DNA of 64,000 nucleotides from Anaspis maculata (Eukaryota > Arthropoda > Insecta > Coleoptera > Scraptiidae), in contig OX421964.1 in assembly GCA_949128115.1 (NCBI GenBank), positions 14,470,892 through 14,534,891 of the forward strand, in the 5' to 3' direction. Both the position numbers and the translations under genes were made by a program. Under the pieces are notes generated by a model that ran no database searches, was not told the DNA's origin, and saw nothing but the letters and a program-made list of their open reading frames with translations. Positions within the stretch are counted from its first letter, which is position 1, and each line of letters starts with the position of its first letter. Below are positions 45,123 to 56,535 of the stretch, one piece after another.

Positions 45123-46142
45123 ATATACTCAAGATATGTTGATGACATTTTCATAATATTTTCTGGCGATCAAACAAATTTAGAAAACTTCTCAACTTAC
45201 ATTAACAATATCCATCCAAATATAAAATTCACATCTGAAAAAGAAGTAGACAAAATTTTACCGTACTTAGATCTTAACATAACAAGGACCAAAGAAAAAC
45301 TTGAGTTCAACATCTATAGAAAAAAGACAACTACAAATCTTATAATCCCATCAACTTCTTTCAGTCCAAATTCATCAAAAACGGCAGCTTTCAACACTTA
45401 TTTTAATAGACTTTTCACAATACCCCTTTCAAAAAATAATTTCAAAACAGAATATAAAATAATAAAACAAATAGGCCTAGATAATGGTTATACCTATTAT
45501 TTTATGGATAAAATTTTCAACAAATTCCTTTCAAAACACACAAGTAACCAAATTAAAATAAAACCAAATAAAATATACAAATGCTTAACATTTCTTGGAT
45601 CAACCTCTTACAAAATAGCTAATATATTTCAAAAAAGCAACCCACATATTTCAATTTCTTTCAAAACCAATTCAAATTTAAAACAAATTTTAAGTAGACC
45701 AAAAGATTTTTTACCAATTGAAGATAGATCTGGTGTTTATGAATTGAATTGTCAGACATGCCATGCAAAGTATATAGGTCATACAGGTAGAAAATTTTCC
45801 ACACGAATAGGAGAACATAACAGAGATATAATCAAATCTAAATCAATTGGTCTCATTGGTAGTAAATCACATTTTGCAAATCATATCATTTTAGCGAAAC
45901 ATAAATTTGATCCAAATACAGATGTTAAATTTTTACACCAAACAACAAAATATAACCAAAGAATACTTTTTGAATCACTAGAAATTTTAAAATTAAAACA
46001 TTATCGAAATTACCAATACCTAAATGAGCAAACTGAAGATTTAGAAGGAGCCAAAACAATTAAAATTTTACTAGATGCTGAGTACATCTACCTTAATCAA
46101 TTAAAATCAACCTTTTTCAAATCTTCTATTCTCAAAATTTAA
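45123..46142 (+). CDS. Penelope-like ORF, C-terminal RT and GIY-YIG part
   Basis: Open for 339 codons with no initiation codon at the start, because the 5' part of the gene is missing (truncated). SRYVDDIFIIFSGD (near 45132) is the RT active-site motif C, and KILPYLDLNI follows, as in Penelope-like elements. The nuclease lies near 45735-45830: GVYELNC, then AKYIGHTGRKFSTRIGEH, the GIY-YIG signature with its Arg and downstream E/H residues. The conserved N-terminal RT motifs are absent, so the copy cannot act by itself. The frame is otherwise intact, which suggests a fairly young insertion. Confidence 0.85.
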   Translation: MYSRYVDDIFIIFSGDQTNLENFSTYINNIHPNIKFTSEKEVDKILPYLDLNITRTKEKLEFNIYRKKTTTNLIIPSTSFSPNSSKTAAFNTYFNRLFTIPLSKNNFKTEYKIIKQIGLDNGYTYYFMDKIFNKFLSKHTSNQIKIKPNKIYKCLTFLGSTSYKIANIFQKSNPHISISFKTNSNLKQILSRPKDFLPIEDRSGVYELNCQTCHAKYIGHTGRKFSTRIGEHNRDIIKSKSIGLIGSKSHFANHIILAKHKFDPNTDVKFLHQTTKYNQRILFESLEILKLKHYRNYQYLNEQTEDLEGAKTIKILLDAEYIYLNQLKSTFFKSSILKI

Positions 46143-46349
46143 TTTATAATAAACTGTTATCATGTTATCTTGAACCAACTGTTTTTCATGTCAATTAGAT
46201 TAATTATTACTTATGTCAATTGAATTAATTTTTGACGAATGTCAAAAAATTTTACTAATTTCTCCAAAAAAGAAAATATTTTACATATTATACAGTAAGC
46301 TTTTATCAAATTTTATACCAATTTATTTCATACAACTAATTACAGAGCC

Positions 46350-46382
46350 CTGACGATGCCGAAAGGCGAAACCGGTTGGTAA
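46350..46382 (+). ncRNA. Hammerhead-ribozyme-like motif in the right terminus
   Basis: CTGACGA, a short GCC-GAAA-GGC stem-loop and GAAA match the catalytic core layout. ACC-GGTT-GGT then forms a very short stem III, with cleavage predicted after GTA. Hammerheads are known in Penelope-like termini. The U after CTGACGA is extra, and stem I is not evident in one copy, so activity is unproven. Confidence 0.5.
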
Positions 46383-46688
46383 AAGAAAAATAGGAAAATT
46401 GTGGTGTAGTTTCAAGATTATTTCAATATATACCTTCTACATTATACAACACCACTTCAAGAACAATGGATTTTTACTTATTTAATTTGTTTTTAGTTTA
46501 TGACTCACCCTGGACCCTGGATAGAAGTCAGAAATTGAATACGGATTCAGAGGTTTATTTTTTGTACTCATCATTTTACCATCAACAGTTTACTAAAATC
46601 TTTTGAAACAACGAAAATAGAAGCGATCGAAGGACCAACTCTTGTCCCTCCATAACTTCAAAATGGAAATTCAAAATAGAATTTTTTG

Positions 46689-47111
46689 GGTCCGGTTACG
46701 TTAACTCCATCTCTCAAATTTTTCGAAATCGCAAACCACTCGACAGAATAGTGTCTAGAAGAAAGATCTGAAATAAAAATTGCGGACCAACCATGCAGTT
46801 TCTTCTTCCAGATTTACTGTGATAGCGATAGTAGTAAACCGTCTGGGGTAAGGGAGCGACTTGAGGAAGGGGGAAGGGGGCAACTTGAGGAAGGGGAAAA
46901 GGGGAAGAGACCACGCACCACTCATGCTATTGTGTGGCGTACGCTGGAAGAAACAGTGCGACACAACAATAAAATTATTATCTTGGAATCGGGACGAATT
47001 CCAGCATTCGTCCTCACCCTCATGGACTTGAAAATGTCTGTAGAAGTGAATGCGATATGTTTCATTACCAGCAAAAGTCTAGAAAAAGATGGAGTTAACC
47101 AATGGAGGACC
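46689..47111. mobile_element. ~423-bp TIR element nested in the MITE
   Basis: Begins GGTCCGG and ends GGACC. Just inside, GTTAACTCCATCT (left) is mirrored by AGATGGAGTTAAC (right). Flanked by AATTTTTT on both sides (46680-46687, 47112-47119), an 8-bp or imperfect 9-bp duplication. Noncoding; hAT- or MULE-like by duplication length. Confidence 0.65.
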
Positions 47112-47165
47112 AATTTTTTCAACAACTTTCCAACACTCTACTACACCTCCATATCACTCACCTTC

Positions 47166-48857
47166 AAAATTTCAGTAACTGTTCATCTCTTCGTAAAAGT
47201 CCTGAAGTCGCTCAGTCGCTGATGCGTCGAATCGGAATTTTATTATGTTGCATGTAGTATCTTGAATTATTATTCGAATAATTAGTATTATTTTGATATT
47301 TTATTACTGCACATCATTCTGTTTTATACTTGAACTTGATAATTTCTAATACCTACCACGATTTTATAATTTAGAAATTCCTTCCTGGATCAAGATTTTT
47401 TAATTTGAAATTCAGGCGCGCGTAGCGCGCCTCCATGACCTAGTAAAAATAGAAAATATCAGGAGTTACAGCAGAAAGATCAAGGGTGTGCAAGAATATT
47501 TCAACGGTTGACTTCGGACTTGGACGAAGTTATATAAACTGTTTGACAATTGAACTGCAACACCTGAAAATTAGGTGCGTTTTCAAATTGAGATAGCTCG
47601 AAAAATATTTGACGGATTTCAGAAATTCAGGCATGTGAGGAAACGTCATTCCTTTGACTATCGAGTGCTGGTATTGATGATAAGTTTGATTGCACAATTT
47701 GTCATATACAGGGTGCCAACGGAGAGCGTGCAGATATGGGCAATCTTTCACCTTGTACAACTTTCGAAAAAAAAATCCGAGATTTTTTCTATCGCCTGCT
47801 TTTGAAAGGTTGAATCATTATGCCGAAACGGTTATGGAATTTTGACCCTAACTTTTTTTTCAAAAAATTGTGCTCAATTTTCTGAAATATGCACTTTCTG
47901 ATTAAGAAAAAGAAATAGAGAAATTGTTTGTTTTCAAACGGAGTCCATGTTGAATTTTCTTACGAAGATTTTTATTTGAGCCTCCACATCCCCTAGAAAC
48001 TACCCCTTTTGGAACACCGTCTCACAACAAGATATGCAATGCTTCATTTCAAAGGCATAAGGTAATTACTCGTCAATAATTGGATTGAAATAAGGATACT
48101 GCGATGACCCCACACGTACAGCTCCCTAAAAACCACCCCTTGACTTCAAGGGACAGGGTTGGTATGATAAGACATGCAATATGTACATGAAAATTTCAAA
48201 AAACGTCTTTTTCAACTGTTCCACTGAAAAAGTGATGCTACACGATGACCCTCTGCGTAGGTCATCCCAACAGTAGCTACCCTCTCGGAAAAAGAACTAC
48301 CCTTTAAAAAAACAGTACATACTCCCGCAATACCTCATTTGTTGGAATTTTTTCAAAATCTGTCGCAATAGTTTGCCGCTACGATGATTTCATTCACATA
48401 TCTACCCGAAACTACCCCTTCAACTACCCTTCCAATATCGCATAGCCTTTATTATCTTGATGCATGATGAATAGAAGGGGTAATGTACTTATTGCGTGCC
48501 CGTTCTTGTTTCATTTATTTAATTTTTAAGAAGTGCGGTCCAGTGCGAGTGAGGTGTGAAGGCCAACCAAGATTGAGGTAACATTGCTTTTTCTGAAAGA
48601 ACCGTCGACTTAGTCCATAAGATGAAAGAAGTGTGAAACTATTTTCACTGATGGAACAAGTGACTTTTCAAACGAAAAGTACTAGAAGGTGGTAGTTCTT
48701 CTTCAGAAATGGAAGTTCTCAGTAGACTCGTGTTTCGCTATATTGTTATAAATAGAGTATGGACAAGAACATCAACATTAACAATAACAAGCACATCACA
48801 GCAGTGGACTGACTCCATGAATGCATACTTATCGAGCCTGGTCTCAGGTTGCCATAT
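47166..48857. other. AT-rich DNA with degenerate repeats, no gene seen
   Basis: A perfect hairpin AGGCGCGC-GTA-GCGCGCCT lies at 47414-47432. Between about 47990 and 48450, weakly repeated phrases (AACTACCCCTTT, ACCACCCCTTGAC, GATATGCAATG / GACATGCAATATG) suggest an old tandem repeat. A lone CAGGGTGCCAACGGAGAG near 47709 resembles one MITE end. Confidence 0.4.
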
Positions 48858-48984
48858 TAGTCCGGATGTTAAGAGCAAAAAACAGGGGGTACCCTGCATT
48901 TTGAGGTAGAGCGAAGCCCCTTTGCATGTGTGATGCTTGGACCCTCCCGGATCCATAATCATCGGTCATCGGTAGCCACCGGCA

Positions 48985-50340
48985 AAAATCGTGCAGGGAC
49001 TGTATACAGGGTGAAGCAGAAAAAAAATTGAGAAAATTTGTATTTCGTGAACCGAAACGGATGGAGTCGCGTGAAACACCAAACCTGTTCCAAATTTTGC
49101 GCTTATCAAGATAAAGGAATCCGTTTTTAATGACCTTGTGCCGTTTTTCAAATATCGTGAAAAGAAAAAAAAAAAAAAGAAAGCTGAAAATTGCCTTTCC
49201 ATAAATGGCTGAAAATTCAAGATAAAGAGATGCTATTTGGTTTGTATGCTCTGAGTGATGTTCAAGTGAAATTTGAGGAGTAGCCACCTGGGAAATCACT
49301 GCTGGCGCTGTTACAGGGTGAGGCAGAGAAAATTGAAGATAAATCGTATTTCGTGAACCAAAACAAATAGACTCACGCAAACCACCAAGTTATGTTCTAA
49401 ATTTTGCTTTTGACAAGGTGTGAGTGATAGTTTTTGAAAATCTCATTCGTTTTTTGAAAAATCATCATAAGAAATTTTTCTTTTTTGAACTTTTTTTTTT
49501 TGTATGGCTGAAAACCCAAGATATAGATGTGCAATTTGGTGAGTATGTCGATAGTGATGTTCTACGTAAAACGCGATTGAAAGCCACCGGCGCCAGTACT
49601 GCAGGCGCTGTATACAGGGTGAAGCAGAGAAAATTCTAAAACAATCATATTCCGTGAACCGAAATGAATAAAGTCGCGTGAACCGCCATATGTGTTCTGA
49701 ATTTTGCTCTTGAAAAGATGTGTGCAGTAGTTTTTGAAAATCTCGTCGACATTTGTGAAAAAATTGACATAAAAACTTTTTCGTTCTTGAATTTTTTTTT
49801 TCATGAACGGCTGAAAATCAAGGATAGAGGGATGCAATTTTGCGATTATGTCGATAGTGATGTTCTACGTGAAACGCAATTGATAGCCACCGGCGCCAGT
49901 ACTGCAGGCGCTGTATACAGGGTGAAGCAGAGAAAATGCTAAAAAAATCATATTTCGTGAACCGAAATGAATAAAGTCGCGTGAACCGCCATATGTGTTC
50001 TGAATTCCGCTCTTGAAAAGATGTGTGCAGTAGTTTTTAAAAATCTCGTCGACATTTGTGAAAAAATTGACAAAAACTTTTTGGTTCTTGAATTTCTTTT
50101 TTTTATGAACTGCTGAAAATTAAGGATAAAGGGATGCAATTTTGTGAGTATGTCGACAGTGATGTTTTACGTGAAACGTGATTGGTGATCACCGGCGCAA
50201 ACACTACAGGCGCTGTATATAGGGTTAAGTAGAAAAAAAATTGAAAAATCGTACCTAGTAGTTCGACAGGGATGATGTCGTGTGAACCACCATATATATT
50301 CCTGATTCTGCAATTATGATGATGCAATAAACCACTTAGA
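48985..50340 (+). repeat. ~300-bp tandem units of the left arm
   Basis: Five units, each with TACAGGGTGAAGCAGA, TTCGTGAACCGAAA, GTCGCGTGAAC, GATTTTTGAAAATC-type AT stretches, GGATGCAATTT and GATGTTCTACGTGAAACG. Units at 49609 and 49910 are most alike, indicating a recent local duplication. ORFs of 60-120 codons here are by-products. Confidence 0.9.
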
Positions 50341-50748
50341 TACCCTGTTTCGTTTTGAAAGAATCGCGATTAAAATTTTATTATTGATATAAATTTTTGA
50401 TAATAAAAATTGTAATATTATAATGGGTATAATGAGTAAAGTCAAATTAAAAATATTTTATCCATGGAAAGGGAATGGTCGAAGGCAACATGCCCATGAT
50501 GCTCACAGCATTTCCCCGTTGAATGGCAAGATTGATTCTTTGAATTAGGTAAATTTTTTAGCGTGTTTTTCCAGTCACAGCTTTTAATCTTTTTCCTAAT
50601 TGGTCCACAAATTATACGCTCTCTCTTTGGACCAAGGACCGAGCGTTTTCACAGAAAAAGCTAAAAACCGATAGCCTGCGTCAATAATTTATCAATATTT
50701 TCTCAGTTTGTTGTTGGCAGCGATATCGGCTACGTCCCCAGTACATTT

Positions 50749-52430
50749 TTATGAGTTTTCTAAATGTGAAGGCGAAAGCGTATCTGCACAGGTCGCGTCC
50801 CAGATCAAATGTATTCCGTGAGACCAAGGTATTAGCGTCATACCGTCTGGTCTCTTCCCGTCAAGTCTTGACAATCCGATAAGCTCTAAAGTTGACGGAA
50901 TTTGAGCCAGTAGAAAGAGCTTTCTGGATGATGTTGTTGATTTCACGATGACGCGATTGTCCACCAGCGCTTTTCGAACAAGAAAGACCATGTGTACTTT
51001 TAAGATCAACCATCCTCCCACAGACACAACGATGGGTTTACATATTTTACATCCTAAGCGCAAAGCAACTGATATGCGGAACACGTTGTCGTTTAAAGGA
51101 GTCACACATTTAACCAAGCACCAGAGACGGCAGCTGTCGAAGCCAGGTATCTTGTTTTTTCTATCCTTGAATTAGTTGGATTCGACGTCATTTCTCAAGT
51201 TATTATCCTGATGTTAATGGTATCCCAGGATATGTGACAACTCAGGAACCTCATGACTGACTAGAAGCCACTCTGCTTAAGATTCATTGTACCCACTGAT
51301 CCAAGTCAAGTCTTCTTCTTCGGGAAGGGACATAAAAGAAAATACCAAACGAGAAACAGAAACTACAGATCAGAGGAAAGCGGCTCTATATGGATGTCAT
51401 CAATTTTTTTTATCCCAAGTCCTCCATATTGGATATTGGACTGGTAAGGAAGCCATTCGTAATTGGTTCCGCTCTAATTTTATATTCATCACTTTTTCCA
51501 ATGTTGCAATTATGTGGCTATCGAGCTTGTTGATTGAGTCATGGAATGCATTCAAGGGCGTAGTCTGAAGAAGGTAGTTCAATTTCGGGATGACCAAGCA
51601 GTGGCGAAGCAGATACTATGCTGTGTGCGTATTTAGAAGCTCTAATCGATCGAGTAATAATTTGAGTTGTATTATTTTTTCAATCATAATAATTTCTGTA
51701 CATTCAGTACTTTACGGTCCACCTAGTAGTCTGAGATTTTTTGAAACTACTTTGGATCCCAGGTATGTGGTTTTCGAAGGATTTGAAGGTTTCACAGTTG
51801 AAAGATGAGTAGAAGAAAATTTCACATTTTTGATCATTGATGTTAGGTCTAAGATTTTCACAATTTTCAGATGCAATTTTGAAATTTGCAAGAACTGAAT
51901 CTAGAGCTCCTCCTAAGGTACCATCATCTGAGTACCATGCATTAAATTCAGAATTAAGTTGATTTAGAATTGGCTGAATGGCAAGGCAGAAAAGCACTGG
52001 TCCAGTGGGGTCCCCAGGGATCCCCTTGTTGAGCTCCAACTTCTGATAAAATCTTCTCATTCCCAAATGATAAATATGATAAATTTTTGTAACACTGGGA
52101 TAAATGGAAAGAAAATAGGAGTATGTTTTGAAACTTCGTTCAACATGCTGTCACGTTCTATTGAGTTCAAGGCATTTTGAAAGTCTATTCTGAGTATCAC
52201 CTTATTTTATGTTGTTATATTCTTATCTTGAATAAAGCTTCGGCACACATGTATCATCTGCTTCAGATCCTCCTTTGGTTGCAAAACCGACCTGAGCGGG
52301 ACGAAGGTAGTTTCCCACTGATTCACGTACCATTTGGCAAGTAAGCTTGGCTGCTAAACGTCGAAGAGTTGTGCCCACAGCTATGGGACGTATCCCTTCA
52401 TCTATCTCTTTTATTTAAAGCACATAGTGA
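50749..52430 (-). pseudogene. Decayed non-LTR reverse transcriptase in the palindrome centre
   Basis: On the minus strand, broken frames give RT motifs in correct order: RPIAVGTTLRRLAAKL and LRPAQVGFATKGGSEA (about 52390-52250), LRIDFQNALNSIERD (about 52190-52145, motif A), GIPGDPTGPVLFCLAIQP then the SDDGTLGG active site (about 52030-51930). The C-terminal piece has LDGKRPDGMTLIPW and WDATCADTLSPSHL (about 50860-50760), which looks like a PD-(D/E)xK-type nuclease end. The YSDD replaces a usual YLDD/YADD. Frameshifts and stops separate the parts. Family: non-LTR element with a C-terminal restriction-like nuclease, R2/NeSL-type tentatively. Confidence 0.75.
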
Positions 52431-52899
52431 GGCTCCATAAAGTACACATGTTTGGATGAACTTGGCCCGATAACATGATCTTAATTTACCTTATTTATTG
52501 ACTTATTAACGAATTTCAATTGAATATCAACAAGAACCAGAAAAATCACACGTATAGGGTACCGTCAGAAGCACAATATCACATACATTAAAATTTTTGT
52601 CATTAAAAAAAAACTCGAAAAAAAAGGACTTCATAGTGAATGAACTCCGTAAGAGTTCTTTCATAGCCTTGTCACTTTTTTTGGATTTACAAAAAAAATT
52701 GTTGTGTGTGATACAGTGCTCCTGACAGTACATATCAAATTGAAATCATATTCCTATATAGATATAATAACCACATAGCTTGGAATTTTTCACCATTTGC
52801 ATTCATGAAGAAACAATTTTTATAGAAAAAATCTATGCGCAATAACTCTAGTACCTATTTGAAAACGGGACCAGACATCTTGAAACAGTGTTTTGCATC

Positions 52900-54300
52900 T
52901 TAATAATTTGAAAAAAGGAATATATACCTATAGTGCTTCACGTGACTTTATTGGTTTCGGGTCGCGACTCACCATGAGGTATAACTTTATCTCTTTTTTT
53001 TCTGCTGTATCCTGTATATAGCCCCCACATTTCTGACACCGGTGGCCACCTGTTGCAGTTTACTTGGAATATACTTTTTGACATAGGGGCGTGACGAATG
53101 GCATCTCTACAGCTTCAACTTTCTGCCAATACAATCACTGGAAAAAAATCAATAATAAAATTTTGATCGCGATTCTTTCAAAACGGAACAGGGTATCTCA
53201 AGTGGTTTTTTGCATAATAACAATTGAAGAATCAAGAAAATATTATGGTGGTTCACACGACTTCATCCCTGTCGAACTACTTGGTACGATTTTTCAATTT
53301 TTTTCTTCTGCTCAACCCTGTATACAGCGCCTGCAGTGTTGGCGTCGGTGATCACCAATCGCGTTTCACGTAGAACATCACTATCGACATACTCGCAAAA
53401 TTGCATCTCTTTATACTTACTTTTCAAACAATCATAAAAAAAAAAGAAATTCAAGAACGAGAAAGTTTTTATGGCGATTTTTTCAAAATTGTTGACAAGA
53501 TTTTCAAAAACTACTGCCCACACTTTTTCAAGAGCAGAATTTAGAACACATTAGGCGGTTCACGCGACTTTATTCATTTTGGTTCACGGAATATGATTTT
53601 TTTTAATTTTCTCTGCTTCACCCTGTATACAGCGCCTGCGGTACTGGCGCCGGTGGCTATCAATCGCGTTCCACTTAGAACAACAGTATCGACATACCCA
53701 CCAAATTGCACGTTTATATCTTGGGTTTTCAGTCATTCATAAAAAAAAATAAAGTTCAAAAAAGAAAAAGTTCTTGTGATGATTTTTCAAAAAATGAATG
53801 GGATTTTCAAAAACTATTGCTCACATCTTGTCAAAAGCAAAATTGAGAACATAATTTGGTGGTTCGCGTGACTCCATTCGTTTTGGTTCATGAAATACGA
53901 TTTATCTTCAATTTTCTCTGCTTCACCCTGTAACAGCGCCCGCAGTGATTTCCCAGGTGGCTACTTCTCAAATCTCACTTGAAACGTCACTCAGAGCATA
54001 CAAACCAAATCGCATCTCTTTATCTTGAATTTTCAGCCATTTATGGAAAGGCAATTTTCAGCTTTCTTTTTTTTTTTTTCTTTTCCCGATATTTCAGAAA
54101 TGGCACAAGAGAATCGAAAACGGATTTCTTCATCATAATAAGCGCAAAATTTGGAACAGATATGGTGTTTCACGCGACTCCATCCGTTTTGGTTCACGAA
54201 ATACAATTTTTCTTATTTTTTTTTCTGCTTCACCCTGTATACAGTGCCTGCACGATTTTTGCCAGTGGCTACCGATCATTATGGATCTGGGGGGGTCCAA
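52900..54300 (-). repeat. ~300-bp tandem units of the right arm
   Basis: Inverted counterparts of the left-arm units: TCTGCTTCACCCTGTATACAG, GGTTCACGCGACT, AACATCACTATCGACATAC. Unit number differs from the left arm by at least one. Confidence 0.9.
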
Positions 54301-54371
54301 GCATCACACATGCAAAGGGGCTTCACTCTACCTCAAAATGCAGGGTCTTTCCTCTTAACATCCGGACTATA

Positions 54372-55900
54372 TGTACTCATTCACAGTATAAAAACAGTTC
54401 TGGGTGAGGTATACTTTTAGATTTTTTTAAAATTCTGTTCAAGTTGCAGCGTTGGCTATGTGCGAAGGCAGCTTATTAAAATATGCGCTTCCCGCATATT
54501 TGGGTGATCTCTTTGTTAGGAAAATGATCTCTATAGGTACAAGTTTCTTGAACCGTCGCGTCGTCAAGTGTTCAGGTAGGTAATCAACCAGCTTCTAATA
54601 GATTTTCCATTTCACGAGCAAGCTACACTTCTAATAACTTCATGTGAATGCTGCAACAAAATAATTAGTTTCGCGAGAAAAAACTAGATAAAAGTTCCTT
54701 AAATAAAATTCTCTTGCAAAGCATTCGTCAATAACAATTATTATTCTCTTGCACTTGAAAATCCAACCAACATGGAAATTTGAATAACTGCCGTTGCACA
54801 CTAAAACAGAGTTATTAGTTTCAAGGGAGGGGGTTGTTGTCCCAAACGGATTATTATCAACAATGGGAGCCATGGACGATTTTGCTCCGGCTAGATGCAC
54901 TCGGGTGGGTGGGGACTTCTAGGGACTTTATCTAGATTAACGTCCACGGTCCACGTAAATTGAAAGTTTTGTCAATAGAGTCAACAGTCATCAATAATCT
55001 GACTTTTGAAATGACACTGGCAATGGGTTAGGTAAAAGTTAGGATAGGCTGACAAGACAAGAGCTCGACACCTAACGTGGTCCCTGAAGTAACAGTGGTC
55101 CCCAGCCAGAGCTGGGCAGTAATTGAAATACTTTTGAGGAATAGTAATTTATTTGGTAATTAATTACTTTTTTGAAAAAGTACTTGACAAATTCTTTCTC
55201 AGTGGTAATTCATTACCAGGTCAATTACTTCATTCAATTACTCAAAAAAAGTATTTAAATTACTCTTTAGTAATTGAATTACTCTCGAACAATGGAACAT
55301 AATTTGCTCTAGATGTTTGCTGAAGGTACATACCCACCAGGTGCAGTGCTGTGTAGGATGTTGGCCTGGGAGGTGTCTGTCGAAACAGAGTAGGAAAAAA
55401 GGATCGCGAGCGAAGTGAGCGAAATTGCGCCGCAGAAGAAATTTTTTTGGTAAAAGGGGCGTGGTCAATCAATTTCGAGGGGTTGATCACTGGTGAAATA
55501 TGCTGTACACGTGGTTGAAGTACTTTTGAATTATTACTTGTGAAATACTTGAAATCCTTATCTAATATCCGTAATATTAGTCAAATGAATGCAAATCCTC
55601 ATCTGACATTTGAAATATCAATTAAGTATATAGCTACCTACTTATGAAGCACCTGAATGAAAATAATTGTTGAAATATTTTGATATTTGCTTGAACTTTG
55701 CCTTTGCAGTATGTAAGACAATGTAGGTCCCTAACTACCTATTTATTGATAGATACCTAAGTATGGATGTAGGATGTATGGTCATATCAAACCTATGTAG
55801 TAACTAAAAATCGACGCAAGTGAGTACCTACCTACTACAAAAAATAAATAGAAAAAGTAACGAATTATCTTTTTTTCATTTTCTCATGCTGCGTGATAAT
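54372..55900. other. AT-rich DNA, no gene seen
   Basis: Contains CAGAGCTGGGCAGTAATTG (about 55107) followed by TAATT-rich sequence to about 55290, resembling one end of a hAT-type MITE; the other end was not located. ORFs at 55238-55490 are not supported. Confidence 0.4.
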
Positions 55901-56069
55901 GCAATACAGGTTTCCTAAATTGAGCGTCTCTTTCTGGCCCGTGACGTCACGTTCGATTGCGCAGTAAATCGTCGCAGTCCTAGTGTGCCAACATTGCCCT
56001 GATTCCATAAGCCGAACGTGTGTTTTGATGGTGTTATTATTGGTATTTATACAGTTTTCACAAGTAGTT

Positions 56070-56147
56070 ATGGAAAATAAATGTTGTGGGCCACTATGCA
56101 AGTCCACAAGTTATACAGCGAATGTGTCCCTAAGCATGGATCCATAA
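56070..56147 (+). pseudogene. THAP-like zinc-finger N-terminal fragment
   Basis: ATG opens MENKCCGPLCKSTSYTANVS, reminiscent of the start of a THAP zinc finger (C-x3-C near the N-terminus, as in P-type transposases). It stops after 25 codons. The remaining C-x2-H half is not found. This is weak similarity and could be chance. Confidence 0.25.
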
Positions 56148-56356
56148 AATACGACGTGACACTCGAAGAAGCAAAAAAAAACCACAAGCCCTTCAGCGTT
56201 ATAACAGCAGGGAGCTTCCTGCTTAGTTCATCAAGTATCATTAATTCAAGGGTACACTTGGCCACATTTTTGCATCAAACACTTCAAATTTATAGTGATG
56301 GCCATAATACACCATAAAAAATATTAAAAGTGGGACATGGGACACGCATTTACCTG

Positions 56357-56535
56357 GGCCGCTATTCTTGAATCGTGTGAGAAAAGTCCCTGAGAGTAAA
56401 ATACATTCCGCAGTACACTGATGTAGCGAATGTTGCCTAAAATCGTGGTTTTTAGGCAACTTTCGCTACAGAAGTGTAGTACGGATTATATAAAACTCCC
56501 AGGGACTTCTCTCACACGATTCAAGAATAGCGGCC
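56357..56535. mobile_element. ~180-bp palindromic MITE with 3-bp target duplication
   Basis: GGCCGCTATTCTTGAATCGT and ACGATTCAAGAATAGCGGCC are perfect complements. The inner arms TGCCTAAAA...TTTTTAGGCA continue the stem around a short loop. CTG flanks both sides, as for PIF/Harbinger-type elements. Confidence 0.75.

Larger units (their letters stand above)
45009..46482 (+). mobile_element. 5'-truncated Penelope-like retroelement with inverted termini
   Basis: Flanked by TAATTTGTTTTTAG copies (44995-45008 and 46483-46496), a 14-bp target duplication. An open frame (45123-46142) encodes the end of a reverse transcriptase and a GIY-YIG nuclease. A ~116-bp terminal segment lies at 45009-45124 in minus orientation and again at 46321-46436 in plus orientation, with no mismatch that I noticed. 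Such inverted termini fit the complex structures known for Penelope-like insertions. The coding region starts abruptly where the inverted terminus ends. Confidence 0.88.
44630..47165. mobile_element. Third MITE copy, split by two later insertions
   Basis: Starts CAGGTGATTCAAAAGTGTCG after a TA. Left-arm segments (GTAGTAGAGTGCTGGAAAGTT, GGGACAAAAGTTGGTCCTTTG, AAACTGTTTG) recur inverted on the right (AGGACCAACTCTTGTCCCTC at about 46632; AACTTTCCAACACTCTACTAC at about 47122). The inner pair GGGTGAGTCATGAATCC / TTTATGACTCACCC is also present. The Penelope-like element 45009-46482 and the element 46689-47111 are inserted in it. The right terminal repeat is degraded. Confidence 0.7.
48858..54369. 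mobile_element. 5.5-kb palindromic foldback element
   Basis: Starts TAGTCCGGATGTTAAGAG and ends CTCTTAACATCCGGACTA. The left arm (48858 to about 50395) and right arm (about 53140 to 54369) are complementary. Each arm is a series of ~300-bp units, every one joined at CTGTATACAGGGTGAAGCAG or its complement (left about 49000, 49311, 49609, 49910, 50211; right about 53318, 53617, 53918, 54226, plus a diverged one near 53006). Arm-specific variants are mirrored: the GTTACAGGGTGAGGCAG unit on the left pairs with CTTCACCCTGTAACAG on the right. A decayed reverse transcriptase lies in the centre. No intact protein gene is present. Confidence 0.85.

Noticed and set aside
48844..49380. 178-codon minus-strand ORF and similar ORFs near 54 kb
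   Set aside because: They repeat with the 300-bp palindrome units and contain no recognisable domain.
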